From assembly GCA_030428385.1 (NCBI GenBank), contig JAUIDY010000049.1, forward strand, positions 1 through 42,215: DNA of 42,215 nt, read 5' to 3'. The notes under the pieces are model-generated. The model was not told the origin of the DNA. It worked only from the letters and a program-made list of their open reading frames with translations, and did not search any database. A program made the translations under genes and the position numbers. Source of the stretch: Rhodothermia bacterium (GTDB lineage Bacteria > Bacteroidota > Rhodothermia > Rhodothermales > JAAAOL01). Positions 16,086 to 24,705 of the stretch are shown here, in pieces; positions within the stretch are counted from its first letter, which is position 1, and each line of letters opens with the position of its first letter.

Positions 16086-18020
16086 ATGATTGGTCAGGTT
16101 CTAGATGGGTATAAAATCGTAGACATCCTGGGCCGAGGAGGCATGGGCATTGTCTACAAGGCCGAAGATCAGGAACTGCGTCGCCACGTGGCACTCAAGA
16201 TGATCGATCCGGCACTGGCCAAGGATGATACCTTTGTGCTACGCTTCCGACGAGAGGCACAGGCCTTGGCCCGGATCGACAGCCGCCACATCGTGGGCGT
16301 CCACGCCTTGCGTCGCACAGAGCAAGGGCTCTTTATCGTAATGGAATACGTGGATGGGGGAACGGTCGGCGATTTGATCAAGGAAGACCCGCTTTCGATG
16401 GATTCGGCCATCCCCATCATCGACCAGATGTTGCTGGCATTTGAGGCTGCGCATAGCGTTGGGATTGTTCACCGGGATATCAAGCCGGGCAATGTCATGC
16501 TAACCAGCAGCGGCACCGTGAAAGTAACCGACTTTGGACTGGCGAAGCGGTATCGCGAAGGGGAAGTCACCCAGGCTACGGTGACGCAGGGCATTGCTGG
16601 TACCTTGTATTACATGTCTCCAGAGCAGGTGCAGGGAAGCAAAGATCTTGATCATCGGAGTGACATCTTTTCGATTGGGGTAACCCTGTACCGCATGCTG
16701 GCTGGTCGGTTGCCCATCGAAAAAGGCAGTGGCGAATTCTCGGTCATGCGGGACATCGTAGAAACGGAGTGGCCGCCCCCGTCTACCTATAATCCCCGGC
16801 TTTCAAAGGCCGTTGATGCGTTTGTGATGCGCGCGTTGGTGAAAGACCCGGAGGGACGGTACCAGAGCGCCCGGGAGATGCGGGAGGCCTTAAAGCAAAT
16901 ACAATCAGGTGGCGAAGTGCCACACTGGGACGCCAAGTCTGATGATGACCATCCAACACCGCGTCCCAAATGGTTAGTAGCAACCCTTAGCCTGGTCGGT
17001 ATTGCTCTGATCGCTACCGCGGTCGCATTGTTTGTTATCCGGGACGGAGGCGGGACGAACGGTGGAACGGACATAATAGAAACCACAGGCACCATCCGGT
17101 TAGCTGATCTGCCAGCGGACGCCGTGGTGCTTATCAACGGGCAAGCCATGCAACCGGGTGAGGCGTGGGAGACAGAGGCGGGGCCGGCCACCGTTTTGGT
17201 AGAAAAAGAAGGCTTTTTGCCCTGGACGCAGCGCGTCCAAGTGGAAGCCGGGGAAACCATTTCCTTCCTTGTAAGCCTTGAGCCCGTTGCCCAACAACTT
17301 CCCGATGATCCTGACGAAAATCCCATCGAAACCGTTACGACCACCAATCCCACACCTACCACTGGAACAATTCGCTTGCAAGGGGTGCCTGCCGGTGCCA
17401 ATGTCCGCATTAATGATCAACCGGTGAATGCCGGTGCAGACATCACATGGCGAACCGGCGGTGCCACCGTAGTCGTAGAACTGGCAGGTTTTGAGCGATG
17501 GAGCCAGACCATCCAGGTTCCAGGGGGGCAACTGTACCCACTTCAAGTGAACCTGATACCCGAAGAAACAGAAAACGTCGAAGCACAAACGGTGGCTGTT
17601 ACGCTCTCCCCGACATCGGGTGGCAGTGCAGTGATTGCTGGGGGTACCCCGGTTCGTAGCCGCTCGACCGTGCAGGTACCGCCGGGTCGGCATCAGGTGA
17701 CGTTTCGTGATCCAACGTATGGCGAATGGACCACATCTGTGGATGTAAGCAGTGCACGCACCCTGACGGCCTATTTTGAGCGAGAAGTGCAGGTTGGGCT
17801 GGACTCGCCCGATGGTGGCTCCATGTTCGCGGCCTTGTGGATTGATGGGGAAAGTGCCGGGACGGCACCCGCAGTTCTTACCCTAGGGCGCGGCATCCAT
17901 ACAATCAATATCACCAAGGCGGATTACGAAGTGTTGGACCCTCAGCAACAGATCCAGATTGATCCGTCGCTCCAAAAACCGGAGCCCTTGCGTGTTGTGT
18001 TCCGAATGCAGCGCCAGTAA
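16086..18020 (+). CDS. Transmembrane Ser/Thr protein kinase with PEGA-like repeats (PpkA-like)
   Basis: A 644-residue protein. The N-terminal kinase domain (about 9-275) has the glycine loop G16-RGGMG, K38 for ATP binding, HRDIKPGN with catalytic D131, DFG at 149-151, and SPE in place of the usual APE. A single membrane helix lies at about 297-317. The outside part holds at least two PEGA-like repeats (TGTIRLADLPADAVVLING, then TGTIRLQGVPAGANVRIN), followed by two more divergent copies. It fits the PpkA position in the threonine-phosphorylation pathway, but PpkA of Pseudomonas has a different periplasmic sensor. PEGA repeats are often found on envelope proteins; envelope sensing is inferred. 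Targets are probably the neighbouring FHA protein or T6SS parts. Confidence 0.92.
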   Translation: MIGQVLDGYKIVDILGRGGMGIVYKAEDQELRRHVALKMIDPALAKDDTFVLRFRREAQALARIDSRHIVGVHALRRTEQGLFIVMEYVDGGTVGDLIKEDPLSMDSAIPIIDQMLLAFEAAHSVGIVHRDIKPGNVMLTSSGTVKVTDFGLAKRYREGEVTQATVTQGIAGTLYYMSPEQVQGSKDLDHRSDIFSIGVTLYRMLAGRLPIEKGSGEFSVMRDIVETEWPPPSTYNPRLSKAVDAFVMRALVKDPEGRYQSAREMREALKQIQSGGEVPHWDAKSDDDHPTPRPKWLVATLSLVGIALIATAVALFVIRDGGGTNGGTDIIETTGTIRLADLPADAVVLINGQAMQPGEAWETEAGPATVLVEKEGFLPWTQRVQVEAGETISFLVSLEPVAQQLPDDPDENPIETVTTTNPTPTTGTIRLQGVPAGANVRINDQPVNAGADITWRTGGATVVVELAGFERWSQTIQVPGGQLYPLQVNLIPEETENVEAQTVAVTLSPTSGGSAVIAGGTPVRSRSTVQVPPGRHQVTFRDPTYGEWTTSVDVSSARTLTAYFEREVQVGLDSPDGGSMFAALWIDGESAGTAPAVLTLGRGIHTINITKADYEVLDPQQQIQIDPSLQKPEPLRVVFRMQRQ

Positions 18021-18041
18021 CGCATTACTCAGTAGTGAAGC

Positions 18042-18112
18042 GCGTTGGAACGATTCTCGCTCTTTGCTGCTTGTACGAATTCACCTCCACCAACGCCAGA
18101 GGGCTACCTCTG
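18042..18112 (+). promoter_or_regulatory. Two abutting stems upstream of the first CsgG-like gene
   Basis: GCGTTGG (18042-18048) pairs with CCAACGC (18090-18096), 41-base loop. Directly after it CAGAGG (18097-18102) pairs with CCTCTG (18107-18112) around GCTA. The second hairpin ends 8 bases before the ATG at 18121 and so may occlude ribosome entry. The layout, long-loop stem then short hairpin with no spacer, matches the element before the kinase gene although the sequences differ. Confidence 0.65.
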
Positions 18113-18120
18113 CTAGGACG

Positions 18121-19149
18121 ATGAAAATAAACGCTGGTACCCGCCACCTGACCCTCACCCTTTCGCTGGTGTTTTGCCTCGTTTGGAATGCCGCTGCCCA
18201 GGATGCCCGTTTTCAGCAAGGGCAACAAGCCTATAGCAGCGCGGACTTCGAAGGAGCCATTCAGCATTTTATCGCTGTTTCTGCCGATACGTCTGCGCCG
18301 CTCGAATTACGCGAGGAGGCGCTTAAATATCTCGGACGTGTCTACATTGCAAAAAACGCCCTTGAAGAAGCGCGCAACGTCGTGACACAACTCCTCGATC
18401 TGGAGCCGCCCCTCGTAGAACTTGACCCTGAAGTGGAGCCGCCGCCACTCATGAAGATCTACTACGAGGTCCGCAAGGAGTATGAAGGAAACTACAACGT
18501 GCAGCAAGCCGACCCGGGTATCCAGACGCTTGCTGTGATGGACTTCACGAACAACTCCATTGACGATCATGAGCGGTTCGACCCAATGCGTCAAGGCTTT
18601 GCCTCGATGATGATCAATACCCTGGGTGGAGCAACCGACCTGAAAGTGGTAGAGCGCGAACGTTTGCAGTGGTTGCTAGGTGAACTTGATTTGCAGCGCA
18701 GCGACTATGTAGATCAGGCATCTGCTGTGAGGGCCGGTAATCTTCTGGGGGCCCATGTTGTGCTCTTTGGGGCCTATACCGTTCATCGGAAACAGATCCA
18801 ACTAAGTGCCCGGCTGGTGAAAGTAGAAACAGGGGAAATCCTGTTGGCTGAGCAGGTGCTGGGAGACCGGGATGATTTCTTCGAACATGTAGAAAAGCTA
18901 AGCCTCGAGGTGGCCCGTTCCATCAACAGTTCGTTAGAAGAGACAACCGTGGGCGCACGTACCGAGACCCGTTCCCTAGACGCACAAATCTCTTACTCGG
19001 AAGGGCTGGGTGAACTCGATAAAGGAAACTATCACGCGGCCTACGAGAAATTCCAGGAAGCGTTGGATTATGATCCAAATTTCGAACGGGCTCGAACAAA
19101 AGCTGACAGCCTCCAGCCAATGCTTGCGCAAGCAGTTATCGATGGCTGA
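18121..19149 (+). CDS. Periplasmic TPR + CsgG/FlgO-like protein
   Basis: A 342-residue exported protein. A signal peptide (LTLTLSLVFCLVW, cut after NAAA) is followed by TPR-like helices with GQQAYSSADFEGAIQHF and EALKYLGRVYI. The middle is a CsgG/FlgO-like domain: TLAVMDFTNN, FASMMINTLGG, VVERERLQWLLGELDL, YVDQASAVRAGNLLGA, VLFGAYTV. A last TPR unit follows (GNYHAAYEKFQEALDYDP). The cysteine in the signal is not a lipobox, so it is probably soluble in the periplasm. The frame is open upstream to 17959, but that part overlaps the kinase gene; the ATG at 18121 starts the signal peptide. It is a clear paralogue of the lipoprotein at 23309, with the large ASH-repeat gene between them. Confidence 0.82.
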   Translation: MKINAGTRHLTLTLSLVFCLVWNAAAQDARFQQGQQAYSSADFEGAIQHFIAVSADTSAPLELREEALKYLGRVYIAKNALEEARNVVTQLLDLEPPLVELDPEVEPPPLMKIYYEVRKEYEGNYNVQQADPGIQTLAVMDFTNNSIDDHERFDPMRQGFASMMINTLGGATDLKVVERERLQWLLGELDLQRSDYVDQASAVRAGNLLGAHVVLFGAYTVHRKQIQLSARLVKVETGEILLAEQVLGDRDDFFEHVEKLSLEVARSINSSLEETTVGARTETRSLDAQISYSEGLGELDKGNYHAAYEKFQEALDYDPNFERARTKADSLQPMLAQAVIDG

Positions 19150-19168
19150 TTGACACATCAATTCCTTG

Positions 19169-19202
19169 GGGGCGCACCACATCATTGCTTTTGGTGCGCC
19201 CC
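19169..19202 (+). terminator. Probable terminator after the first CsgG-like gene
   Basis: GGGGCGCACCA (19169-19179) and TGGTGCGCCCC (19192-19202) form a perfect 11-bp GC-rich stem with a 12-base loop, 20 bases after the stop codon. Only a short TTT follows, so termination may be partial. It may separate the T6SS/kinase transcript from the ASH-protein gene. Confidence 0.6.
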
Positions 19203-19297
19203 TTTGCGAAGTAGCATCTCCCTCTAAAAAGACGTACCATACACAAGGTGTGTGGGCGTGTAGCAAACGGGTCCTTCTTCATCTCACCTCGCCGATC

Positions 19298-22200
19298 ATG
19301 CATTTGGATCGATACCAAGGTTTATTGAGATGGTTAGCGTTGTTAATGGTCTTGCTCGTATTGGGAGGACCGCTCCAACGTGTTTACGGGCAAAATTCGG
19401 GTAGTCCTTCGGCCGACGCGTTGAATAAATCGTTCGGGGTGACCGCGCAAGGGTGTACCTTTGGTGAGTTTGCAGCCGATTGTGACTTTGGCAACGTAGC
19501 TCAAGGGTCTTTCTCAGGGCAAGGCATTCGATGGACAGCAGACGAAGGTAATCTAGAGCCCATCAATGTGTCCTTAATTGATGTCGTGGAGGGAGGGGCA
19601 GATTTTCGGGTCGACCATCCAGGAGGCGTCATTCTCGATCCAGGGGAATTTTTCGATTTCTCGGTGACGTTTGGTCCAACCATGGCAGGATTTCAGGATG
19701 GGCGGGTAGAAATAGTCACGCGGGATATTGATACCGATGACGTCATTCAGGTTTATGATGTGAATCTGATGGGAGTAGGCATCGGGGAGCAGCCTGTTTA
19801 CGACTTCGGGGATGTTTCGGTGGGTGGAGAGGCTTCGCTAGAAGGGGTCTTTATCGTACCTCCTGGCTTCCCATTTGGATACGGATCCATCACAGATATC
19901 TCAATCCTGGGAGGAGGGAGCGTCTTCACGGAGGATTTCATCGGTCCGGAGTTGCTGCAGCCTGGGATAGATGTTCTTTATGATGTCATTTTCTCTCCCT
20001 TGACGCTCGGGTTGGCGCAAGCTGAATTACTGGTAGAACTCAGGCGGAATGATACCAATGCGATCGCATTTGTCCAACGCATTGCCCTCGTCGGAAACGG
20101 TATTCCTCCTGCTCCCAACATTGTCGTTGATCCTCTGTCTCTCGACTTTGATGAACAAGCGGTTGGGGAACTTGTCACGCTCCCACTGACCATCACCAAC
20201 ACGGGGACCTTAGATTTAATCTTGACCTCGTTTGATGTGACAGGGACGTACGCGGGCGATTACACGGCACCGACCGGCCTGAATGGAACCGTGCTACTTC
20301 CAGGCGGATCGGTGGTGGCCGACATTGGATTTCAACCAAACGGGATCGGATTACGCGATGCGCAGCTATTAATTAGCAGCAATGATCCAGATACACCCGC
20401 CCTTCCGGTTCCGCTTATGGGACAGGGGGTACAATCGATGCCTTTGCTTGAGGTGTCGCCGTCAAGTATCAACTTTGGCAATGTTCGGATTGGCAACACC
20501 TTACAGCAAGATATTATGGTTGCCAATGAAGGGAACGGTATCTTGAATGTGAGTTCGATTCAGGTGCAAGGATCGGCCAGTACCGATTTTGAAGTAAGCA
20601 GTTCGATGCTCGCACTGGCTCCAGGTGAAAACGAAATCATTCAGGTTACGTTTGATCCTCAGGCTCGGGGTATGCGTGAGGCGCAGGTTGCCTTTACGAG
20701 TAATGGCGGAAATGCAACCGTTGATGTGACGGGGCAAGGCGTAGCGCCTCAGCTCGTCGCTCCCACGTCGGTAACCCTCCCCTCTACGCCCGTTGGTGAG
20801 TCTTCCATGGCTTCCTTTGACCTTTCTAACACGGGCAATGCCTCGCTGCGCGTGACAAGTCTTACCCTTGGCCAGCCGAATGGACCATTCCAAATTACAC
20901 GTGGTGGGACGGTGCCTTTGCTCACGGTGGGTAGTTTGCATTCCATTGAAATCACCTTCTCACCCACCTCAAGCGGTCAGCAAAACGATATCCTCACGAT
21001 ATTGTCTGATGACCCGCTCCAGCCTGAGGTCATGGTGGCGTTGAGCGGACAATCGGGTAATTCCTTCGTTGTTGATCCATCAACCATCGATTTTCAAGAC
21101 GTAGAAGTAGGCTCTTCATTGAACGATGCCATAGGATTTCAAAACATTGGCACGTCTCCGATCACCATAACCCAACTGCAAACCTCCGGGGCAACATCAT
21201 TCAATACAACAGCTACTTTCCCCGTTTTGGTAGACGGAGGAACAACGGCAGTTATTCCGGTCACTTTTGCTCCCACAACGCGGGGGGCAGTGGCGGCTAC
21301 ATGGACCCTCATTACGGATGCGGATGGGGCCACGGCTATGGTGTCACTAATGGGTACGGGCATCGCGGCTGTGGCGCAGGTCGACCAACAACAACTCGAT
21401 TTTGGACTTACCACGTTGGGCACGTCAACGGAGCGTATGTTGACCATATCCAACCAAGGAGATGCGCAGCTGTTGGTTTCTTCGACGCAGATTAATGGGG
21501 CCGAAGCTGCAGCCTTTACTGTTCAAGGGGGAGATTCTTTTACCCTCGACCCCTCCCAGAGTCGGATCCTCACCCTTTCCTTCGCTCCGCTACAAGGAGA
21601 CTCCTATTCCGCGACGCTCGTGATGGAAACGAACGATCCTGCGCAGCCCAATGTCAACGTCCCGTTGAGCGGGCAGGGGGCCCCCATCATAAACACGACG
21701 GCTCAGTTGGGAACGTTGGGGCAAGTTGCCTCTGTTGGGTTCACGGTCCCAAACAACTTGGTGGGTGCTGCCGGGACGCTCTTTTACCGTTTATCTGGAC
21801 AAGCTGCTTTTCAGAGCATGGGGTTAAGCGCCAACGGATCGGTTTATACAGGGACCATACCGGGGAATATGGTTCAGACGCGTGGGGTGCAGTATTACGC
21901 GCAGTTTCAGACGGACGATCTTCTGGTGACTTATCCGGCCGCAGATGCCGCAACAATGCCGGCAGAAATTCGGGTACAGATACCGCAAGCCGATTCCCCG
22001 CTTTCACTGAGTCCGACGCAATACGAAATGGTCTCCGTCCCCTTTGGGATTCTTGCAGAATCAGTAGAAACGGTCCTCGGCGATGATTTTGGTCCATATG
22101 ATCCGAATGTATGGCGCTTGCTCCGCTGGGACCCGATCGACGGGGCGTACACCGAGTTTCCGATGATTCGTGAGGGGAGTGAACTGGTGGATTTTCTTCC

Positions 22201-23305
22201 AGGACGTGGTGCTTGGCTCATCACTGCCGAAGGATTACCGTATGATATTGAAAATGGAATTTCGACCAGTGCCAGCGAACCCTATGAAATGGTGTTGCAA
22301 CCTGGCTTTAACCAAATTGGCACCCCGTTCGCGTTTCCAGTTGCATGGTCGGATGTCATTTTTACTGGAGATGTCAGCCCTCCGGTTGCCTACGACGGTG
22401 CGCAGTACATCCCTGGTCAAACCATTTTACAGCCGTGGCAAGGCTATTTCGTCGAAAACGAAGAGACCATTCCTGTCACTATTGCTTTTCAGCCCATTGA
22501 GACCGTAACAAACACCTCGCTTAGCCTGGCCCAACGTTATGTGGATACCGGGGCCTTTGTCATACAGGCTCAGGCCATCACCGGTCGGGGGCGTGATACG
22601 GAGAACTTCTTGGTGCTGGAACATGAGGCAAGCAAATATGCCATCCCTCAGATGTGGCACGCGCTGCGTGAACCTCCTGCCATTGATGAGACAGTCCGAT
22701 TGCACATCGTTGAAGACAATGAGGAGTTCGCTGCCTTGGTGAAGCGTTCGGAAAACGAGGGGCAGACTTGGGATCTGGAAATTACGGGAGCATTTGATCT
22801 CACACAGCGCTTTCAAAAACGTGATGTAGCCGTCTTGCTCCAAGAATTCGGAGCGCGTCCGGAAGGGTATGACCTCTGGGTGGTGGATTTGGATGAAGGG
22901 CGGATGCTGGAATCAACAGGTGGACGTTTTACCGTGACATTAGAGGAGCGACGTCCTACGCGACGCTTACGGGTCGTGCTGGGGACCGAATCGTTCGCCG
23001 GGTCCGCTACGGATGGGATCCCTATCGGCCCGACAGAATTACTGGCAAATTATCCCAATCCTTTTGAGGAGCAGACGGAAATCGCGTTTCGACTTGGTGT
23101 TGCCAATACAGTTCGTGTTGAGGTGTTCGACGTCTTAGGGCGACGGGTACGGACACTCCTGGAAGCTGATCGAGGAATTGGGCGCCACACCGTGGTCTGG
23201 GATGGAAAAGACGATGCGGGACGTACGATGGCAAGCGGTCTCTATGTTTGCCGCCTTCAGGCCGGTACCTTTACCTCCACCCGCCAACTGGTGTTGCTTC
23301 GTTAA
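19298..23305 (+). CDS. Large ASH-repeat (choice-of-anchor D) protein with T9SS sorting tail
   Basis: A 1335-residue secreted protein. A signal peptide (LLRWLALLMVLLVLGG, ending near VYGQ) precedes two divergent and five clear Ig-like ASH repeats of about 100 residues. Each has a start like VDPLSLDFDEQAVG, an ITNTG motif and an end like LSGQG; the clear ones span about 20100-21680. A beta-rich region without assigned family follows. The C-terminus is a type-A T9SS sorting domain: NYPNPFEEQTEI, VEVFDVLGRRVRTL, then the final RQLVLLR. T9SS tails direct outer-membrane translocation and anchoring or release. The frame runs upstream to 19166 but crosses the terminator, so the ATG at 19298 was chosen. 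The next gene begins 3 bases after the stop. A surface adhesin or binding scaffold is likely; the ligand is unknown. Confidence 0.88.
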   Translation: MHLDRYQGLLRWLALLMVLLVLGGPLQRVYGQNSGSPSADALNKSFGVTAQGCTFGEFAADCDFGNVAQGSFSGQGIRWTADEGNLEPINVSLIDVVEGGADFRVDHPGGVILDPGEFFDFSVTFGPTMAGFQDGRVEIVTRDIDTDDVIQVYDVNLMGVGIGEQPVYDFGDVSVGGEASLEGVFIVPPGFPFGYGSITDISILGGGSVFTEDFIGPELLQPGIDVLYDVIFSPLTLGLAQAELLVELRRNDTNAIAFVQRIALVGNGIPPAPNIVVDPLSLDFDEQAVGELVTLPLTITNTGTLDLILTSFDVTGTYAGDYTAPTGLNGTVLLPGGSVVADIGFQPNGIGLRDAQLLISSNDPDTPALPVPLMGQGVQSMPLLEVSPSSINFGNVRIGNTLQQDIMVANEGNGILNVSSIQVQGSASTDFEVSSSMLALAPGENEIIQVTFDPQARGMREAQVAFTSNGGNATVDVTGQGVAPQLVAPTSVTLPSTPVGESSMASFDLSNTGNASLRVTSLTLGQPNGPFQITRGGTVPLLTVGSLHSIEITFSPTSSGQQNDILTILSDDPLQPEVMVALSGQSGNSFVVDPSTIDFQDVEVGSSLNDAIGFQNIGTSPITITQLQTSGATSFNTTATFPVLVDGGTTAVIPVTFAPTTRGAVAATWTLITDADGATAMVSLMGTGIAAVAQVDQQQLDFGLTTLGTSTERMLTISNQGDAQLLVSSTQINGAEAAAFTVQGGDSFTLDPSQSRILTLSFAPLQGDSYSATLVMETNDPAQPNVNVPLSGQGAPIINTTAQLGTLGQVASVGFTVPNNLVGAAGTLFYRLSGQAAFQSMGLSANGSVYTGTIPGNMVQTRGVQYYAQFQTDDLLVTYPAADAATMPAEIRVQIPQADSPLSLSPTQYEMVSVPFGILAESVETVLGDDFGPYDPNVWRLLRWDPIDGAYTEFPMIREGSELVDFLPGRGAWLITAEGLPYDIENGISTSASEPYEMVLQPGFNQIGTPFAFPVAWSDVIFTGDVSPPVAYDGAQYIPGQTILQPWQGYFVENEETIPVTIAFQPIETVTNTSLSLAQRYVDTGAFVIQAQAITGRGRDTENFLVLEHEASKYAIPQMWHALREPPAIDETVRLHIVEDNEEFAALVKRSENEGQTWDLEITGAFDLTQRFQKRDVAVLLQEFGARPEGYDLWVVDLDEGRMLESTGGRFTVTLEERRPTRRLRVVLGTESFAGSATDGIPIGPTELLANYPNPFEEQTEIAFRLGVANTVRVEVFDVLGRRVRTLLEADRGIGRHTVVWDGKDDAGRTMASGLYVCRLQAGTFTSTRQLVLLR

Positions 23306-23308
23306 GGT

Positions 23309-24688
23309 ATGACCACATTCCTACATAACGTGCTTCGAAATCAGCCGAAGGCCTACCGTGCTTTCATCTCGTTGGCAATGGCAGTGCTGGTTGTGCTTTT
23401 CCTCCCCGGCTGTGCATCGATGGGGGGGGCGTCCTTTGAGGATGAGATTGATCGGTGGCGGGCCGAGTCGGTCCAGCGCCCCAACGCTGCGGAGCCATAC
23501 CGAGAAATCGGCATCTTGTACCTCGGGCAAAACGACCTGATACGGGCGAACCAGAACATGGAGCAAGCCTATGCTCGGGACACCAATGATCCGAAGACCC
23601 TGTACTACCTCGGATTGATCAATGAAAAGCTGGGCAGAAAGCAAACCGCTGTCCGGCTGTTTGAGCAGTATTCCAACGCCCCCTCCAACTCCATGTATCG
23701 ATCAATGATGGAAGGGCGTTATCAGTGGCTCGTACGAGAAATTGCCACCGACGAAATACGGGAGATGCTGGCTCAGGAAGAAAACCTGGGGCCAGGAAAT
23801 GCTTCGCCCAATGTGGTGGCGGTGTTTCCCTTCACCTATCAGGGAGGCAATGAGCAATATGCTCCTATTGGCCGAGGTCTTGCAGAAATGACCATGGTAG
23901 ACCTCTCTAAGGTACGTGGACTTATCGTCGTCGAGCGGGTGCGCTTACAAGCCTTGCTCGGAGAGTTACGGCTCGGACAAAGTGAGTATGTAGATCCAGC
24001 CACGGCTCCTCGGGTGGGGCGCTTGTTGGAAGCGGGGCGACTCATTGGGGGGGCGTACGCCGTCTCGAATGATGAACAGATCAGGGTGGATGCGACTTTG
24101 TGGGAAACACAAGCTACTGCTGCTCCCGAATTTGAAGCCCAGACAGGGGCACTACGCAATTTCTTCCAGTTCCAAAAGGTGTTGGTGTTCCAGTTGATCG
24201 ACGAGATGGGCATCCAGCTTTCGCCAGAAGACCGGCAAGAAATTGAGCGAGTGCCCACCCAGAACCTGCAAGCCTTTTTGGCTTACAGCAGAGGCTTAGA
24301 ACGACAGGACGCCGGGGCGTATGCCGAGGCCGCACAATTATTCCGGCAGGCCGCACAGGCGGATCCGTCCTTTGAAGAGGCCACTACTGAGGCGGAGCAA
24401 ACGGAGCGCACGGCCGATGTTGCTGGTGATACCGATCTGGCTATCAATACCGGGATCCAGCGGGAATCGGCAACGGAAGTGACGGAAAACCCGGATGCTG
24501 CAGGCGGGGGCACCAACATGGATCTGCTCGGAAACAGAATTCGGACGCTGAATGGGAGTCTTGGGACAGCCATCGTTCCTAATGTTGAATCGAGGAACCC
24601 GGACAGTGAAATCGGCGCTGATCCAGAAGTTATTCCGCCGATCATGGAAGGCCTCCCTGATCCTCCTCCGCCACCGCCTTCCAACTAA
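23309..24688 (+). CDS. TPR + CsgG/FlgO-like lipoprotein, paralogue of the 18121 protein
   Basis: A 459-residue predicted lipoprotein. The hydrophobic signal ends FLPGC with C35 as the lipidated residue (proline at -2 is less common). TPR-like units come next (AAEPYREIGILYLGQNDL, then DPKTLYYLGLINEKLG). The CsgG/FlgO-like domain has NVVAVFPFTYQGG, VVERVRLQALLGELRLG, YVDPATAPRVGRLLEA and LIGGAYAV. Another TPR (GAYAEAAQLFRQAAQADP) leads into a low-complexity, proline-ending tail. Domain order and motifs match the 18121 protein closely, so they are paralogues. It starts 3 bases after the ASH gene and is followed 17 bases later by an outer-membrane barrel, so the three are probably one operon. CsgG proper is a secretion channel; whether this protein forms a pore is not known. 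Confidence 0.82.
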   Translation: MTTFLHNVLRNQPKAYRAFISLAMAVLVVLFLPGCASMGGASFEDEIDRWRAESVQRPNAAEPYREIGILYLGQNDLIRANQNMEQAYARDTNDPKTLYYLGLINEKLGRKQTAVRLFEQYSNAPSNSMYRSMMEGRYQWLVREIATDEIREMLAQEENLGPGNASPNVVAVFPFTYQGGNEQYAPIGRGLAEMTMVDLSKVRGLIVVERVRLQALLGELRLGQSEYVDPATAPRVGRLLEAGRLIGGAYAVSNDEQIRVDATLWETQATAAPEFEAQTGALRNFFQFQKVLVFQLIDEMGIQLSPEDRQEIERVPTQNLQAFLAYSRGLERQDAGAYAEAAQLFRQAAQADPSFEEATTEAEQTERTADVAGDTDLAINTGIQRESATEVTENPDAAGGGTNMDLLGNRIRTLNGSLGTAIVPNVESRNPDSEIGADPEVIPPIMEGLPDPPPPPPSN

Positions 24689-24705
24689 CCCTGACTGGCT
24701 CTTCG

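Noticed and set aside
17959-18120. 54-codon extension of the first CsgG-like gene
   Set aside because: It overlaps the kinase gene and would place a signal peptide internally.
19166-19297. 44-codon extension of the ASH gene
   Set aside because: It crosses the probable terminator at 19169-19202, and the signal peptide begins at 19298.
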